Position numbers and translations under genes: made by a program. 64,000 bases of DNA, taken from positions 3,162,001-3,226,000 of the forward strand of contig NZ_CP051230.1 in NCBI RefSeq assembly GCF_017792385.1, read 5' to 3'. Shown in pieces: positions 41,559 to 51,082 of the stretch (positions within the stretch are counted from its first letter, which is position 1; the number at the start of each line of letters is the position of its first letter). The notes below the pieces were generated by a model. That model had not been told where the DNA came from. It worked only from the letters and a program-made list of their open reading frames with translations, and searched no databases. The stretch comes from Hyphomonas sp. Its GTDB lineage: Bacteria > Pseudomonadota > Alphaproteobacteria > Caulobacterales > Hyphomonadaceae.

Positions 41559-42422
41559 ATGACGCCAGATCCTATTCTGATTTGCGTGATGCTTTCACCC
41601 GATGGTGCCCTTGTCTGGGGTTTCGACCAGCACGGCGAGACGGACGGCGGACGCGTACTCCCTATGGATCGCCCGTCATCGAGACAGGAGCTTGCCAGCG
41701 CCGTGACAGGCGCAGTGCAGGCTTCAGCAGCATATGGCAAGGGGAGCTGCCCGATCCTGGTAGCTGGCGCACCCGGCGACGCAGCAAGCCGGGTTCAGGT
41801 GCCGGTCCGGCTGGAGCAGGTCGCGCAGAAACTCCAGACATTCGGCAATGTTCATTTCCTGCCCAATCTCAGCCAGACGGCACCATCTGACCTGTCGGAT
41901 GGGGCCGAGGTGTCGCTGTTTGGAATCGACGAGTCGGAGGGACTTGTCTGTGTGCCTGGTGCGCTGACGCGCCATTTTGAGCTTGTGGCTGGCAGGCTGG
42001 TCGCATTCACGACTGAAATGACATCCGAATTGCAGGCGGCCTGTATGGTTACGCTGGAGCAGCATCGTCAGGAGGAGGCGGATCAGTCCTTTGCAGAAGC
42101 CGTGTTCATGGAATGGGCCGAGCGGTCACTCGATACCGACAACGCCGTGTCGTCCTTTGCGGTTCATGCGGCTCTGGAACTGGGCCAACTTGCCGCGGAA
42201 CATAGAGCGTGTGCGCTCTCCGGCCTGTTGATCGGCGCCGAGATTGCGGCGCACTACGATCCGGGCGATGATGTGATCCTGGTGGCAGACGGCGATCTTG
42301 CGGAACGCTATGGACTGGTCCTTGATGTTCTGGGCGCGGATGTCGTGGAGTATTCGGCGAAGGAATGCCAGGCAGACGGCATGTGGGAATTGGCCGAACT
42401 CGCCGGCCTGCTGAGCGCGTAG
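41559..42422 (+). CDS. 2-dehydro-3-deoxygalactonokinase-like protein, probably a pseudokinase
   Basis: A 287-residue protein that aligns with DgoK along most of its length: PILVAGAPGD, VHFLPNLSQ, DGAEVSLFGID, VCVPGALTRHFEL, FTTEMTSEL, ALSGLLIGAEIA and VILVADGDLAERYGL match DgoK segments in order. However the N-terminal phosphate loop of DgoK (DWGTTN-like) is replaced by ICVMLSPDGALVW, and the PGTHSKW active-site stretch reads PGALTRH. Catalysis is therefore doubtful. It sits 45 bp before an SMP-30-type lactonase, fitting a sugar-acid theme. Homology is inferred by eye only. Confidence 0.65.
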   Translation: MTPDPILICVMLSPDGALVWGFDQHGETDGGRVLPMDRPSSRQELASAVTGAVQASAAYGKGSCPILVAGAPGDAASRVQVPVRLEQVAQKLQTFGNVHFLPNLSQTAPSDLSDGAEVSLFGIDESEGLVCVPGALTRHFELVAGRLVAFTTEMTSELQAACMVTLEQHRQEEADQSFAEAVFMEWAERSLDTDNAVSSFAVHAALELGQLAAEHRACALSGLLIGAEIAAHYDPGDDVILVADGDLAERYGLVLDVLGADVVEYSAKECQADGMWELAELAGLLSA

Positions 42423-42467
42423 CGGAGGGAGCTGCATGTCGAGACCAACCGGGGAGGCTCCAACACC

Positions 42468-43349
42468 ATGTTCCTGACGCCGGAATGTGTCGCGCCAACC
42501 GGGTGCATCCTCGGGGAGGGTCCCTTGTGGAGCCCGAGCGAGGGCTTTCTGTGGTGGGTCGACATCAAGCGCGCGAAGCTGCATCGCTACAATCCACGGA
42601 CCGGCAATACGAGACGATATGACCTGCCGATCCGGGCCAGCACGCTGGCGCTTTATGATGGCCGGATCCTGATGGCCGGGGACCGCGAGATCGGCGTTTA
42701 TGACCCGGCAACCGAGGCGTATGATCGTCTTGTGGCACTGACCGATGAACCGGCCGGCAACCGAACCAATGATGGCGGTGTTGCGCCGGACGGAAGCCTC
42801 TGGTTCGGCACGATGGATGATGCCGGCAAGGAGCCATCCGGAAACTATTACCGATATTCCAGCGATTCCGGGCTGGAGCCGTTGCGCCTGCCGTCAGTCC
42901 TGATCACGAACACCTTCCAGTTCTCGCCGGACGGGACGGTGTTCTACACATGCGATTCGGCAGAGCAGGAAATCCTGTCGTTCGACTGTGAGTGCCCGAC
43001 CGGAAAAGTGACCGGCCGCAAGGTGTTTGCGAACACATTCGACCTCGGCGGATTTCCGGACGGGTCCGCGATCGATTCGGAGGGGTGCCTGTGGACATGT
43101 CTCTGGGATGCGTCCCGTGTGGTCCGGTTCACGCCGGATGGAGAGGTGGACCGCGTCATCCTTCTTGCGGCCCCGCGCCCGACCAGTCTTGCCTTTGGCG
43201 AAGATGACCTGAAAACGTTGTTCATCACGACGGCGCGCGCCGGGCTGACATTCCCGCAGCTTGATTCGCGTCCGCTGTCGGGAAGCCTGTTTTCGATCCG
43301 CGTGGATGTGGCCGGACTGCCGCCACGGGAATTCGGGCGTTCGGCATGA
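42468..43349 (+). CDS. SMP-30/gluconolactonase family sugar lactonase
   Basis: A 293-residue six-bladed beta-propeller of the SMP-30/regucalcin type. Metal-site residues are visible: Glu in LGEGPLWS, Asn in GNRTNDGGVAPDG, and Asp in GGFPDGSAIDSEG; WWVDIKRAKLHRYNP and LWFGTMDD are family segments. These enzymes hydrolyse aldonolactones such as arabinono-, galactono- or gluconolactone to the free acids. The DgoK-like neighbour hints at galactonate-type sugars. No transporter or dehydratase is beside it, so the pathway is incomplete here. Confidence 0.9.
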   Translation: MFLTPECVAPTGCILGEGPLWSPSEGFLWWVDIKRAKLHRYNPRTGNTRRYDLPIRASTLALYDGRILMAGDREIGVYDPATEAYDRLVALTDEPAGNRTNDGGVAPDGSLWFGTMDDAGKEPSGNYYRYSSDSGLEPLRLPSVLITNTFQFSPDGTVFYTCDSAEQEILSFDCECPTGKVTGRKVFANTFDLGGFPDGSAIDSEGCLWTCLWDASRVVRFTPDGEVDRVILLAAPRPTSLAFGEDDLKTLFITTARAGLTFPQLDSRPLSGSLFSIRVDVAGLPPREFGRSA

Positions 43350-43475
43350 TCCGGGAAAATCCCTTGCAAGCCTGCAGAAAGCCCCCACCTAGCCTTGATT
43401 GAACGGGCAGTGTACTTAACCGTGGACGTGGCGGCGCAAAACCGCTAACTCCCCGCTTTTCAAGAGAGAGTCGGA

Positions 43476-43685
43476 ATGGCCGATAAGGTGAAAAAGAAAC
43501 GCGTAGGACCCATCACGTTCTTTCGGCAGGTTCGTGCCGAAGGGAACAAGGTGACGTGGACGTCCCGGCAGGAGACCATCCAGGCCACGATCTTTGTCGT
43601 GATCCTGTCGATCCTGATCGCGCTTTACCTCTTCGCAGGCGACTTCGTCATCAATATGGTCGTCAAGGCCATCACGGGCCTCTGA
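43476..43685 (+). CDS. secE: preprotein translocase subunit SecE
   Basis: A 69-residue single-span SecE. A basic N-terminus (KVKKKRVGPITFFRQVRAEG) leads into the amphipathic helix with KVTWTSRQETIQ and a C-terminal membrane helix (TIFVVILSILIALYLFA). It stabilises SecY in the translocon. nusG follows 46 bp downstream, the usual pairing. The GAGAGAG site at 43465-43471 fixes the start. No tRNA-Trp or rpmG, common upstream neighbours, is seen. Confidence 0.96.
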   Translation: MADKVKKKRVGPITFFRQVRAEGNKVTWTSRQETIQATIFVVILSILIALYLFAGDFVINMVVKAITGL

Positions 43686-43731
43686 GACACGACTGGCCCG
43701 TCAACATTCTACTAGGGAGCGCGAAGGCCTC

Positions 43732-44274
43732 ATGGCTGAAGCCAAATGGTACATTGTCCACGCTTATTCCAACTTCGAGAAGAAGGTCGCGTCGACCATT
43801 CTCGAACAGGCCGAGCGCAAGGGACTGGCACACCTGATCGAAGACATGCAGGTGCCGACCGAGGAAGTGGTTGAAGTCGCACGCGGAAAGAAGAAGACCG
43901 TCGAGCGCCGCTACTTCCCGGGCTATGTCCTGATGAAGGCGGTCATGACCGATGACGTGTACCACCTGGTGAAGGACACGCCGAAAGTGTCCGGCTTCCT
44001 GGGCGCCGAAGGCGGCAAGAAACCGCTGCCGGTGCGCCAACGCGAGGTCGACCGCATTCTGGGCACGTCCGCTGATTCGGCCGCAGAACGTCCGCGTCCG
44101 CAAATCTCCTTCGAGATCGGTGAACAGGTCCAGGTCAATGATGGTCCGTTCCAGGGCTTTGAAGGTTCTGTCGAGGAAATCGACGAAGAGAATGGCCGCC
44201 TGAAGGTGACCGTCTCCATTTTTGGCCGTGGAACACCGGTCGATCTCGAGTTCGAACAGGTCGCCAAGGTCTGA
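43732..44274 (+). CDS. nusG: transcription termination/antitermination protein NusG
   Basis: A 180-residue NusG with its NGN domain (WYIVHAYSNFEKKVASTI, QVPTEEVVEVARGKKK, YFPGYVLMKAVM) and a C-terminal KOW domain (GEQVQVNDGPFQGFEGSVEEI, FGRGTPVDLEFEQVAKV). It binds RNA polymerase, raises processivity and couples transcription to Rho or the ribosome. A hairpin with U-run follows, and then tRNA-His; the usual next genes rplK-rplA are not here. Confidence 0.98.
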   Translation: MAEAKWYIVHAYSNFEKKVASTILEQAERKGLAHLIEDMQVPTEEVVEVARGKKKTVERRYFPGYVLMKAVMTDDVYHLVKDTPKVSGFLGAEGGKKPLPVRQREVDRILGTSADSAAERPRPQISFEIGEQVQVNDGPFQGFEGSVEEIDEENGRLKVTVSIFGRGTPVDLEFEQVAKV

Positions 44275-44290
44275 ACTCGGGAGCGCATTG

Positions 44291-44319
44291 CCCGAAGCGC
44301 AGTTGCGTGTCCGGGTTTT
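44291..44319 (+). terminator. probable intrinsic terminator after nusG
   Basis: Beginning 16 bases after the nusG stop, CCCG...CGGG closes an imperfect stem with an inner GCGC/GCGT part and an AGTT loop, followed by TTTT. A bulge and a mismatch weaken it, yet its position between nusG and the tRNA gene is apt. Confidence 0.5.
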
Positions 44320-44361
44320 GCTTGAATCCTTGGGAATTGGGCGGTATTTGCCGCTCATCGT

Positions 44362-44438
44362 GCCGCCTTAGCTCAGTCGGTTAGAGCGCTAGATTGTGGA
44401 TCTAGAGGTCCCCCGTTCGAACCGGGGAGGCGGTACCA
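44362..44438 (+). tRNA. tRNA-His (GTG), lacking G-1 and with A73
   Basis: A full cloverleaf of 77 nt with encoded CCA. The acceptor is GCCGCCT paired with AGGCGGT, the D-arm GCTC/GAGC, the anticodon stem CTAGA/TCTAG around TTGTGGA with anticodon GTG (44396-44398), and the T-arm CCCCG/CGGGG around TTCGAAC. The base before the acceptor is T, not the G-1 nearly universal in tRNA-His, and the discriminator is A (44435) instead of C. This pair of changes is a known trait of one alphaproteobacterial clade. Confidence 0.96.
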
Positions 44439-44442
44439 TCAC

Positions 44443-44460
44443 CCCTGTCTCACAGGGTTT
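44443..44460 (+). terminator. weak hairpin after tRNA-His
   Basis: CCCTGT and ACAGGG pair around a CTC loop (44443-44457) and are followed by only three Ts. It lies five bases beyond the tRNA CCA end, so it may help termination or 3' processing. Confidence 0.35.
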
Positions 44461-44501
44461 CTGACCCCTGAAAACATTGGTGATATTCTTTCCGTGAAAG
44501 T

Positions 44502-44530
44502 TTGACCAAACCGCAACAACCTGTTGCAAT
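44502..44530 (+). promoter_or_regulatory. candidate ompA promoter with a palindrome in the spacer
   Basis: TTGACC (44502-44507) and TGCAAT (44525-44530) are 17 bp apart, a good sigma-70 layout. The inverted repeat GCAACA-ACC-TGTTGC (44513-44527) fills the spacer and enters the -10, an operator-like position. The ATG of ompA lies about 165 bp downstream, giving a long leader. Confidence 0.4.
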
Positions 44531-44621
44531 TCCGCCGCGGTGAGCAAAAATGCCGCCATTGATCTGAGTCGGTCGGCTAATAGGGGCTCGCCGTATCAGG
44601 GAAATATGTTTATTCAGGAAC

Positions 44622-44643
44622 CATACGGCGATTTGCCCGTATG
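44622..44643 (+). promoter_or_regulatory. hairpin in the ompA leader
   Basis: CATACGG and CCGTATG (44622-44628 and 44637-44643) form a 7-bp stem with an 8-nt loop, ending 52 bases before the ompA start. In leaders of abundant porin mRNAs such stems often affect stability or small-RNA pairing; that role is inferred. Confidence 0.35.
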
Positions 44644-44695
44644 AACCTGCGGCCGAGGACAATCCCGTCATTCGGCACACAAAAGGGGATTGAGT

Positions 44696-45877
<1,182 letters not shown>

Positions 45878-45900
45878 TCACTGACGACACGCTCAAGAGA

Positions 45901-45928
45901 CGGCCCGGCAATTTGCCGGGCCGTTTTT
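45901..45928 (+). terminator. intrinsic terminator of ompA
   Basis: Perfect 10-bp GC-rich arms CGGCCCGGCA (45901-45910) and TGCCGGGCCG (45914-45923) with a 3-nt loop, followed by five Ts. It begins 23 bases after the ompA stop. Confidence 0.95.
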
Positions 45929-45986
45929 GTTTGTCCCCGTGTTGATCGGACTTGCCCGCTCTAGTTTCCTGTGAAACCAAGAGCCT

Positions 45987-47246
45987 ATGGATACATTGAC
46001 GACACTGAGCCGGGACGACGAGGCCGCTCGCGAGCGCCTCCACAGCGCCAGCCCCGAGATGATCGCACGCACCAGCGCCTGGTCGGACATCAATACCGGC
46101 AGCTGGAACACCGAGGGCTTGCGCCGGTTCGCCCCGGTGCTGGCCGATGCGTTCTCGGACCTTCAGGCGGACATCGACCTGATCGAAACCGGCGGGTTCG
46201 AAGCAGTCTCTGCCTCGGGCGAGACGGAGGTCCAGACGACCGGCCCCGTCATTGAGGTCACCGGACGCCCGAATGCGGATGTGCAGATCATCATGTCCGG
46301 CCACTATGACACGGTGTTTCCGCCCGGCACGTTTGAAGGGGTCAGGGACCTGGGTGATGGTCGGCTGAACGGGCCTGGCATGGCCGACATGAAAGGCGGC
46401 CTGTGCGTCATGCTTGAGGCGCTCAAGGCCTTTGAGGCGGGGCCGTTGCGCGACCGGCTGGGGTATCGGATTGTCCTGACCCCGGACGAGGAAATCGGAA
46501 ACTTTGCCAGCGCGGAATATCTGACGCGCGCCGCGAAGTCCGGTGCAATGATCGGCATGACCTACGAGCCGGCCATGGAAACCGGCGCGATGTCAGGCGG
46601 CCGCAAGGGATCTGCCGTATTCGATATCGTCCTGCACGGAAAGGCAGCGCATGCTGGACGCGCCAAGGAAGAGGGACGGAGCGCCATTGAGGCGGCTGCA
46701 GAACTGGTGCTGGGACTGGAAGCCCTGAATGGTCAGCGCGATGGGGTGACCCTGAATGTCGGCTCGATCGATGGCGGCTCAGCCGTCAACATTGTGCCCG
46801 ACCTGGCAATTGTGAGATTTGGCGCGCGGGCACCGGATTCCGACAGCGCGGACTGGGCAACGCGCGAAGTGCGTACCCTGTTTGAGCGGGCCATCGCGCG
46901 CGACGGGATCAGCGGCCATCTGCATGGCGGTTTCTACCGGCCGCCCAAGCCGCGCAACGCAGCGCAGCAGGCGCTGTTCGATGCCGTTCATGCGACCGGG
47001 CAGGCCATCGGGCTCGATCTCGAATTCGTGGACACGGGCGGTGTGTGCGAAGGCAACAACATCTTTGCGGCCGGTGTGCCGAATGTCGACACGCTGGGCG
47101 TTCGCGGTGGCCGCATTCACTCCAATGAGGAGTATGTGGTGACGGAGAGTTTTGCCGAACGCGCAACCCTGTCGGCCCTGTTGCTGAACCGTTTGGCGGA
47201 TGGGCGACTGGACGCCCGGCGCATCAAGAGCTTGATGGGAGGCTGA
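45987..47246 (+). CDS. M20-family metallohydrolase of the arginine-catabolic cluster
   Basis: A 419-residue zinc hydrolase of the M20/carboxypeptidase G2 type. Metal and catalytic residues are visible: SGHYDTVFPPG, NGPGMADMKGG, LTPDEEIGN and GGRIHSNEEYV, with the dimerisation domain around AAHAGRAKEEGRSA. No signal peptide is present. It starts the run hydrolase-astA-astD-astB with a 3-bp gap to astA, so it is likely part of arginine breakdown. It could replace AstE, the succinylglutamate desuccinylase, which is normally an M14-like enzyme and is absent here. That role is inference from context. Confidence 0.88.
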   Translation: MDTLTTLSRDDEAARERLHSASPEMIARTSAWSDINTGSWNTEGLRRFAPVLADAFSDLQADIDLIETGGFEAVSASGETEVQTTGPVIEVTGRPNADVQIIMSGHYDTVFPPGTFEGVRDLGDGRLNGPGMADMKGGLCVMLEALKAFEAGPLRDRLGYRIVLTPDEEIGNFASAEYLTRAAKSGAMIGMTYEPAMETGAMSGGRKGSAVFDIVLHGKAAHAGRAKEEGRSAIEAAAELVLGLEALNGQRDGVTLNVGSIDGGSAVNIVPDLAIVRFGARAPDSDSADWATREVRTLFERAIARDGISGHLHGGFYRPPKPRNAAQQALFDAVHATGQAIGLDLEFVDTGGVCEGNNIFAAGVPNVDTLGVRGGRIHSNEEYVVTESFAERATLSALLLNRLADGRLDARRIKSLMGG

Positions 47247-47249
47247 GCC

Positions 47250-48293
47250 GTGACGTCGCCCTATGTCATGCGGCCATCCCGGCTTGATGACCTGCCGGCC
47301 TTGATGGAACTGGCCGATCTGTCCGGTCCGGGTTTTACGAGCTTGCCGGTCGACGAGCCGATCCTGAAGGAACGCCTCGACAAGTCGGACCGCGCATTCA
47401 ACGGGCGGCTCGAAAAGATCGAGTACGGCAAATACCTCCTGATGATGGAGGATGCGCGCACCGGGGAAGTGGTCGGTTGCTCCGCCGTGAAGGCCGGTAC
47501 GGGCATCGATCAGCCTTTCTTCAATTACCGGATCATCACGCTGTCCCAATCCAGTCATGCGGCCGGGAACATGCGGTTCGACATGGATGCACTGGTCCTG
47601 ACCAATGAATATGTGGGGTATACGGAAGTCGGGACATTGTTCCTGAAAGCAAACCATCGCGGCGGCGGTGCGGGCCGGCTTGCGGCGCAATCACGTTATC
47701 TGCTGATGGCGACGGATCCGGCGCGGTTCGGCGACAAGGTGCTGGCTGAGCTGCGCGGCGTGATCGATGCGAACGGCATCTCGCCCTTCTGGGAATGCCT
47801 GGGGCGGCACTTCTTCCGAATGGATTTTGACGAGGCCGACCGCTTGTCTGCCACGACAGACAATCAGTTCATCTGCGACCTGATGCCGAAATACCCGGTC
47901 TATGTGGACCTGTTGCCTCCCGAAGCGCGGGAAGTCATCGGCCGATGCCATTCGGAAGGTGTCGGCGCCTACAAATTGCTGCAATGGGAAGGGTTTGAAT
48001 TCGACCGCACGGTCGACATTTTCGATGGCGGCCCGCTGGTTGCCGTGCAGCGGCGGCATTTGCGCACGATCCGGGAAAGCCGCGTGGTGACGCTGAACCT
48101 GGCGGAAGGCGGTCTGGACGCGACTGCCCGGCAGGGGCTGGTCTCCACCGACAGGCTGCCCGACTTCCGGGTGTCGCAGGCCGTGGTGAAGCTGACCGGA
48201 GAAGAGGCGGCCGTGACCACGCAGGATGTGTTCGACAAGTTGAAGATCCGTCCGGGAGACCGGTGCAGAATATGGCTCAGGAGCAAATCATGA
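47250..48293 (+). CDS. astA: arginine N-succinyltransferase
   Basis: A 347-residue GNAT-fold enzyme that transfers succinyl from succinyl-CoA to arginine, the first step of the AST pathway. It begins YVMRPSRLDDLPALMELADL and has GFTSLPVDEPILKERL, LFLKANHRGGGAGRLAAQSR and FWECLGRHFFRMDFDEAD, all typical. The start is GTG at 47250, just after the hydrolase stop. It overlaps astD by four bases. Confidence 0.95.
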   Translation: MTSPYVMRPSRLDDLPALMELADLSGPGFTSLPVDEPILKERLDKSDRAFNGRLEKIEYGKYLLMMEDARTGEVVGCSAVKAGTGIDQPFFNYRIITLSQSSHAAGNMRFDMDALVLTNEYVGYTEVGTLFLKANHRGGGAGRLAAQSRYLLMATDPARFGDKVLAELRGVIDANGISPFWECLGRHFFRMDFDEADRLSATTDNQFICDLMPKYPVYVDLLPPEAREVIGRCHSEGVGAYKLLQWEGFEFDRTVDIFDGGPLVAVQRRHLRTIRESRVVTLNLAEGGLDATARQGLVSTDRLPDFRVSQAVVKLTGEEAAVTTQDVFDKLKIRPGDRCRIWLRSKS

Positions 48294-49744
48294 TGGATGC
48301 CGTATGGATTGACGGAACCTGGCAGGGCGGCAATGGCCCGGTACAGAAGAACCTTTGTCCGGCAACGGGCGAAATCGTCTGGGAGGGTGCCAGCGCTGAT
48401 GCGGGCGATGTGGCGCGTGCGGTGGAGAGTGCGCGGCGGGCCTATGCCGGCTGGTCGCGGACCCCGCAAAGCGAGCGAACCGCCATTCTCGAGGCCTATG
48501 CCGAGGAGATCGGCAAGCGCAGCGACCGGATCGCCGAAGTGATCAGCCGCGACATGGGCAAGGCGCTCTGGGAATCCCGGGCCGAGGCGGCAACCATGAA
48601 AGCGAAAGTGGCGGTGTCTGTGCAGGCACAGGTAGAGCGCGCCGGGGCGAAAGCCATGGAAGCCGCGTTCGGATCCATGCACCTGACGCATCGGGCGCAT
48701 GGCGTCATGGCCGTCTACGGACCGTTCAATTTTCCGGGCCATTTGCCGAACGGCCATATCGTGCCGGCACTGCTGGCGGGGAACAGCTGTGTGTTCAAGC
48801 CGTCCGAACTGGCGCCGGGCGTCGCCGCCATCATGGCGGAGGCCTTCGAAGCCGCCGGCCTGCCGCCGGGTGTGCTGAACATTGTGCAGGGTGGCCGGGA
48901 GACGGGCGGCGCATTGCTGAACGAGGACATCAACGGCCTGCTGTTCACCGGTTCTGCACATACGGGCGTCTTCTTTCACAAGCATTTCGCCGGACGGCCG
49001 GATGTGATCCTGGCGCTGGAGATGGGCGGCAACAATCCGCTGATCATCTGGGATCCGGCTGATGTGGACGCCGCAGCAGACATTGCGGCGCAATCGGCCT
49101 TCCTGACGACCGGGCAGAGATGCTCCTGTGCCAGAAGAGTCATCCTGCCCGAGGGCAAGTTCGGCGATCAGGTGGTCGAAGCCATCGTGGCGCGCGCCAA
49201 GGGACTGAAAATCGGGGCCTGGGATGAGGACGGCATCTTCATGGGGCCGCTCGTGTCCGAGCAGGCAGCCGCCAATGCCACCGAGTTTCAGGCCATGCTG
49301 TCCAGGAAGGGCGGCAAGAGTTTGCGCCGGCTGAAACGGATGGACCGGGGCGGCGGGTTCGTCACGGCGGGTGTGATCGACGTGACCGATGCGAATGACA
49401 TTCCGGACGAGGAATTGTTCGGGCCGTTGATGCAGGTGATCCGGGTGAAGGATTTCGATGCCGCGCTCACCCGCGCGAGTGCGACCCGGTACGGTCTTTC
49501 CGGAGGACTGATCAGCGATGACGACATGTTGTGGATCCGCGCCCATTCGGAAATGCGGGCCGGTATCCTGAACCGCAACCGGCCAACGGCTGGCGCGAGC
49601 GGCGCGATGCCATTCGGCGGCCCGGGCCTGTCAGGGAATTTCCGGCCCGGCGCGTATTATGCCGCAGATTACTGTGCGTGGCCCCAGGCGAGCCAGGTGT
49701 CTCCCACAGCCGCCCGCATGTCGGCTCAGGGATTTCCGGAATAG
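48290..49744 (+). CDS. astD: succinylglutamate-semialdehyde dehydrogenase
   Basis: A 484-residue aldehyde dehydrogenase that oxidises N-succinylglutamate semialdehyde with NAD. Active-site segments are YGPFNFPGHLPNGH, LFTGSAHTG, LALEMGGNNP with the general-base glutamate and TTGQRCSCARRV with the catalytic cysteine; these wordings are typical of AstD rather than general ALDH. A CAGGAG site precedes the ATG at 48290; an ATG one codon on is equivalent. It lies between astA and astB. No astC transaminase gene is present, so ArgD may fill that step. Confidence 0.95.
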   Translation: MMDAVWIDGTWQGGNGPVQKNLCPATGEIVWEGASADAGDVARAVESARRAYAGWSRTPQSERTAILEAYAEEIGKRSDRIAEVISRDMGKALWESRAEAATMKAKVAVSVQAQVERAGAKAMEAAFGSMHLTHRAHGVMAVYGPFNFPGHLPNGHIVPALLAGNSCVFKPSELAPGVAAIMAEAFEAAGLPPGVLNIVQGGRETGGALLNEDINGLLFTGSAHTGVFFHKHFAGRPDVILALEMGGNNPLIIWDPADVDAAADIAAQSAFLTTGQRCSCARRVILPEGKFGDQVVEAIVARAKGLKIGAWDEDGIFMGPLVSEQAAANATEFQAMLSRKGGKSLRRLKRMDRGGGFVTAGVIDVTDANDIPDEELFGPLMQVIRVKDFDAALTRASATRYGLSGGLISDDDMLWIRAHSEMRAGILNRNRPTAGASGAMPFGGPGLSGNFRPGAYYAADYCAWPQASQVSPTAARMSAQGFPE

Positions 49745-49759
49745 GGGCACGGATCGGCG

Positions 49760-51082
49760 ATGAGCGAAGCGCATGAAGTGAATTTTGATGGTCTGATCGG
49801 GCCCAGCCACAATTATGGCGGTCTGTCTGACGGCAATCTGGCGAGCGCGGCAAATGCGGGCGATGTGGCCAATCCGAGGGAAGCCGCCCTTCAGGGGCTG
49901 GAAAAGATGCGGATGCTGGTTCGCCACGGACTGGTACAAGGCGTTTTGCCGCCGCTGCCGCGACCGAATCTCGACCTGCTTGTCTCGGCAGGTTTCCACG
50001 GAACCGACGCGCAGATCATCGAACAGGCAGCGCGCACGGCGCCGAGATTGCTGAAGGCGGCATATTCCGCATCAAGCATGTGGACCGCAAATGCGGCAAC
50101 GGTTTCGCCGTCGGCCGATACGCGGGACGGACGGCTGCATCTGACCACGGCCAACCTGTCCACAATGCTGCACCGGTCACAGGAACATCCGGACACGACC
50201 GCCAGTCTTGTGTCCATCTTTGCCGATGATGAGAGATTTGCCGTGCGTGGGGCGCTTCCGATGCATCCGGACTTTTCCGACGAGGGTGCCGCCAATCATG
50301 TTCGACTGTGCGCGTCGCACGGTGCAGCGGGTGTGGAATTGTTCGTCTACGGCCGGGACGCGGGAGAAAGCATGGCGGGATTTCCTGCCCGGCAGACCCG
50401 CCTGGCCAGCGAATCCGTTGCGCGCGCGCACGGCCTGGACCCGGCACGCAGCGTTTTCATCCGCCAGTCCCGCGCGGCAATCGATGCCGGCGCGTTTCAC
50501 AATGACGTCGTGTCGGTTGGCGCGCTCGATACTCTGTTTTTCCATGAACTGGCGTTCGAGGATTCGGAAGCGGCTTTGTCAGATATTCGGTCGGCAGCCG
50601 AAGGCCTATTCGACTTCAAGCCCGTCATGGTGCCGGCGGACGAGGTTCCGATAGAGGATGCCATCCGCGCCTATCTGTTCAATTCGCAGCTGTTGAAACT
50701 GCCGGGGGAGGACCGCCTCGTGCTCGTTGCCCCGACAGAGACAGAGGAAACGGACTCCACCCGGGCCTATTGTGAACGGCTGGTGTCAAGCAATGGTCCC
50801 ATCGGCAAAGTGATCTATGCGGATGTACGCCAGTCCATGCGAAACGGGGGCGGACCGGCCTGTCTCAGATTGCGAGTCGTAATGACAGATGACGAAATCG
50901 ATGCGTGCCACCAAGGCGTTTTGCTGGACGAGGACACCATCGACGATTTGCAGGAAGTCGTGCGCAAGACATATCGTGACAGGCTGGAAGCGCCGGATCT
51001 CGCCGATCCGGAATTCGCAAATGAATGCCGCACGGCGCGCGAAGCGCTGCTCGAAGTTCTTGATCTGCAGGGACTGGCCTGA
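49760..51082 (+). CDS. astB: N-succinylarginine dihydrolase
   Basis: A 440-residue amidinotransferase-fold hydrolase that splits succinylarginine to succinylornithine, CO2 and two ammonia. The opening NFDGLIGPSHNYGGLSDGN is diagnostic; TANLSTMLHRSQEHP, AFHNDVVSVG (His) and NGGGPACLRLRVV (nucleophilic Cys) follow. Length is normal. Its TGA overlaps the ATG of the downstream isomerase gene, so both are probably translated together. Confidence 0.96.
   Translation: MSEAHEVNFDGLIGPSHNYGGLSDGNLASAANAGDVANPREAALQGLEKMRMLVRHGLVQGVLPPLPRPNLDLLVSAGFHGTDAQIIEQAARTAPRLLKAAYSASSMWTANAATVSPSADTRDGRLHLTTANLSTMLHRSQEHPDTTASLVSIFADDERFAVRGALPMHPDFSDEGAANHVRLCASHGAAGVELFVYGRDAGESMAGFPARQTRLASESVARAHGLDPARSVFIRQSRAAIDAGAFHNDVVSVGALDTLFFHELAFEDSEAALSDIRSAAEGLFDFKPVMVPADEVPIEDAIRAYLFNSQLLKLPGEDRLVLVAPTETEETDSTRAYCERLVSSNGPIGKVIYADVRQSMRNGGGPACLRLRVVMTDDEIDACHQGVLLDEDTIDDLQEVVRKTYRDRLEAPDLADPEFANECRTAREALLEVLDLQGLA

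Noticed and set aside
47969..49546. Open frame of 525 codons antisense to astA/astD
   Set aside because: Shadow of the AST genes; composition is rich in His, Arg and Gly as expected from reverse frames.
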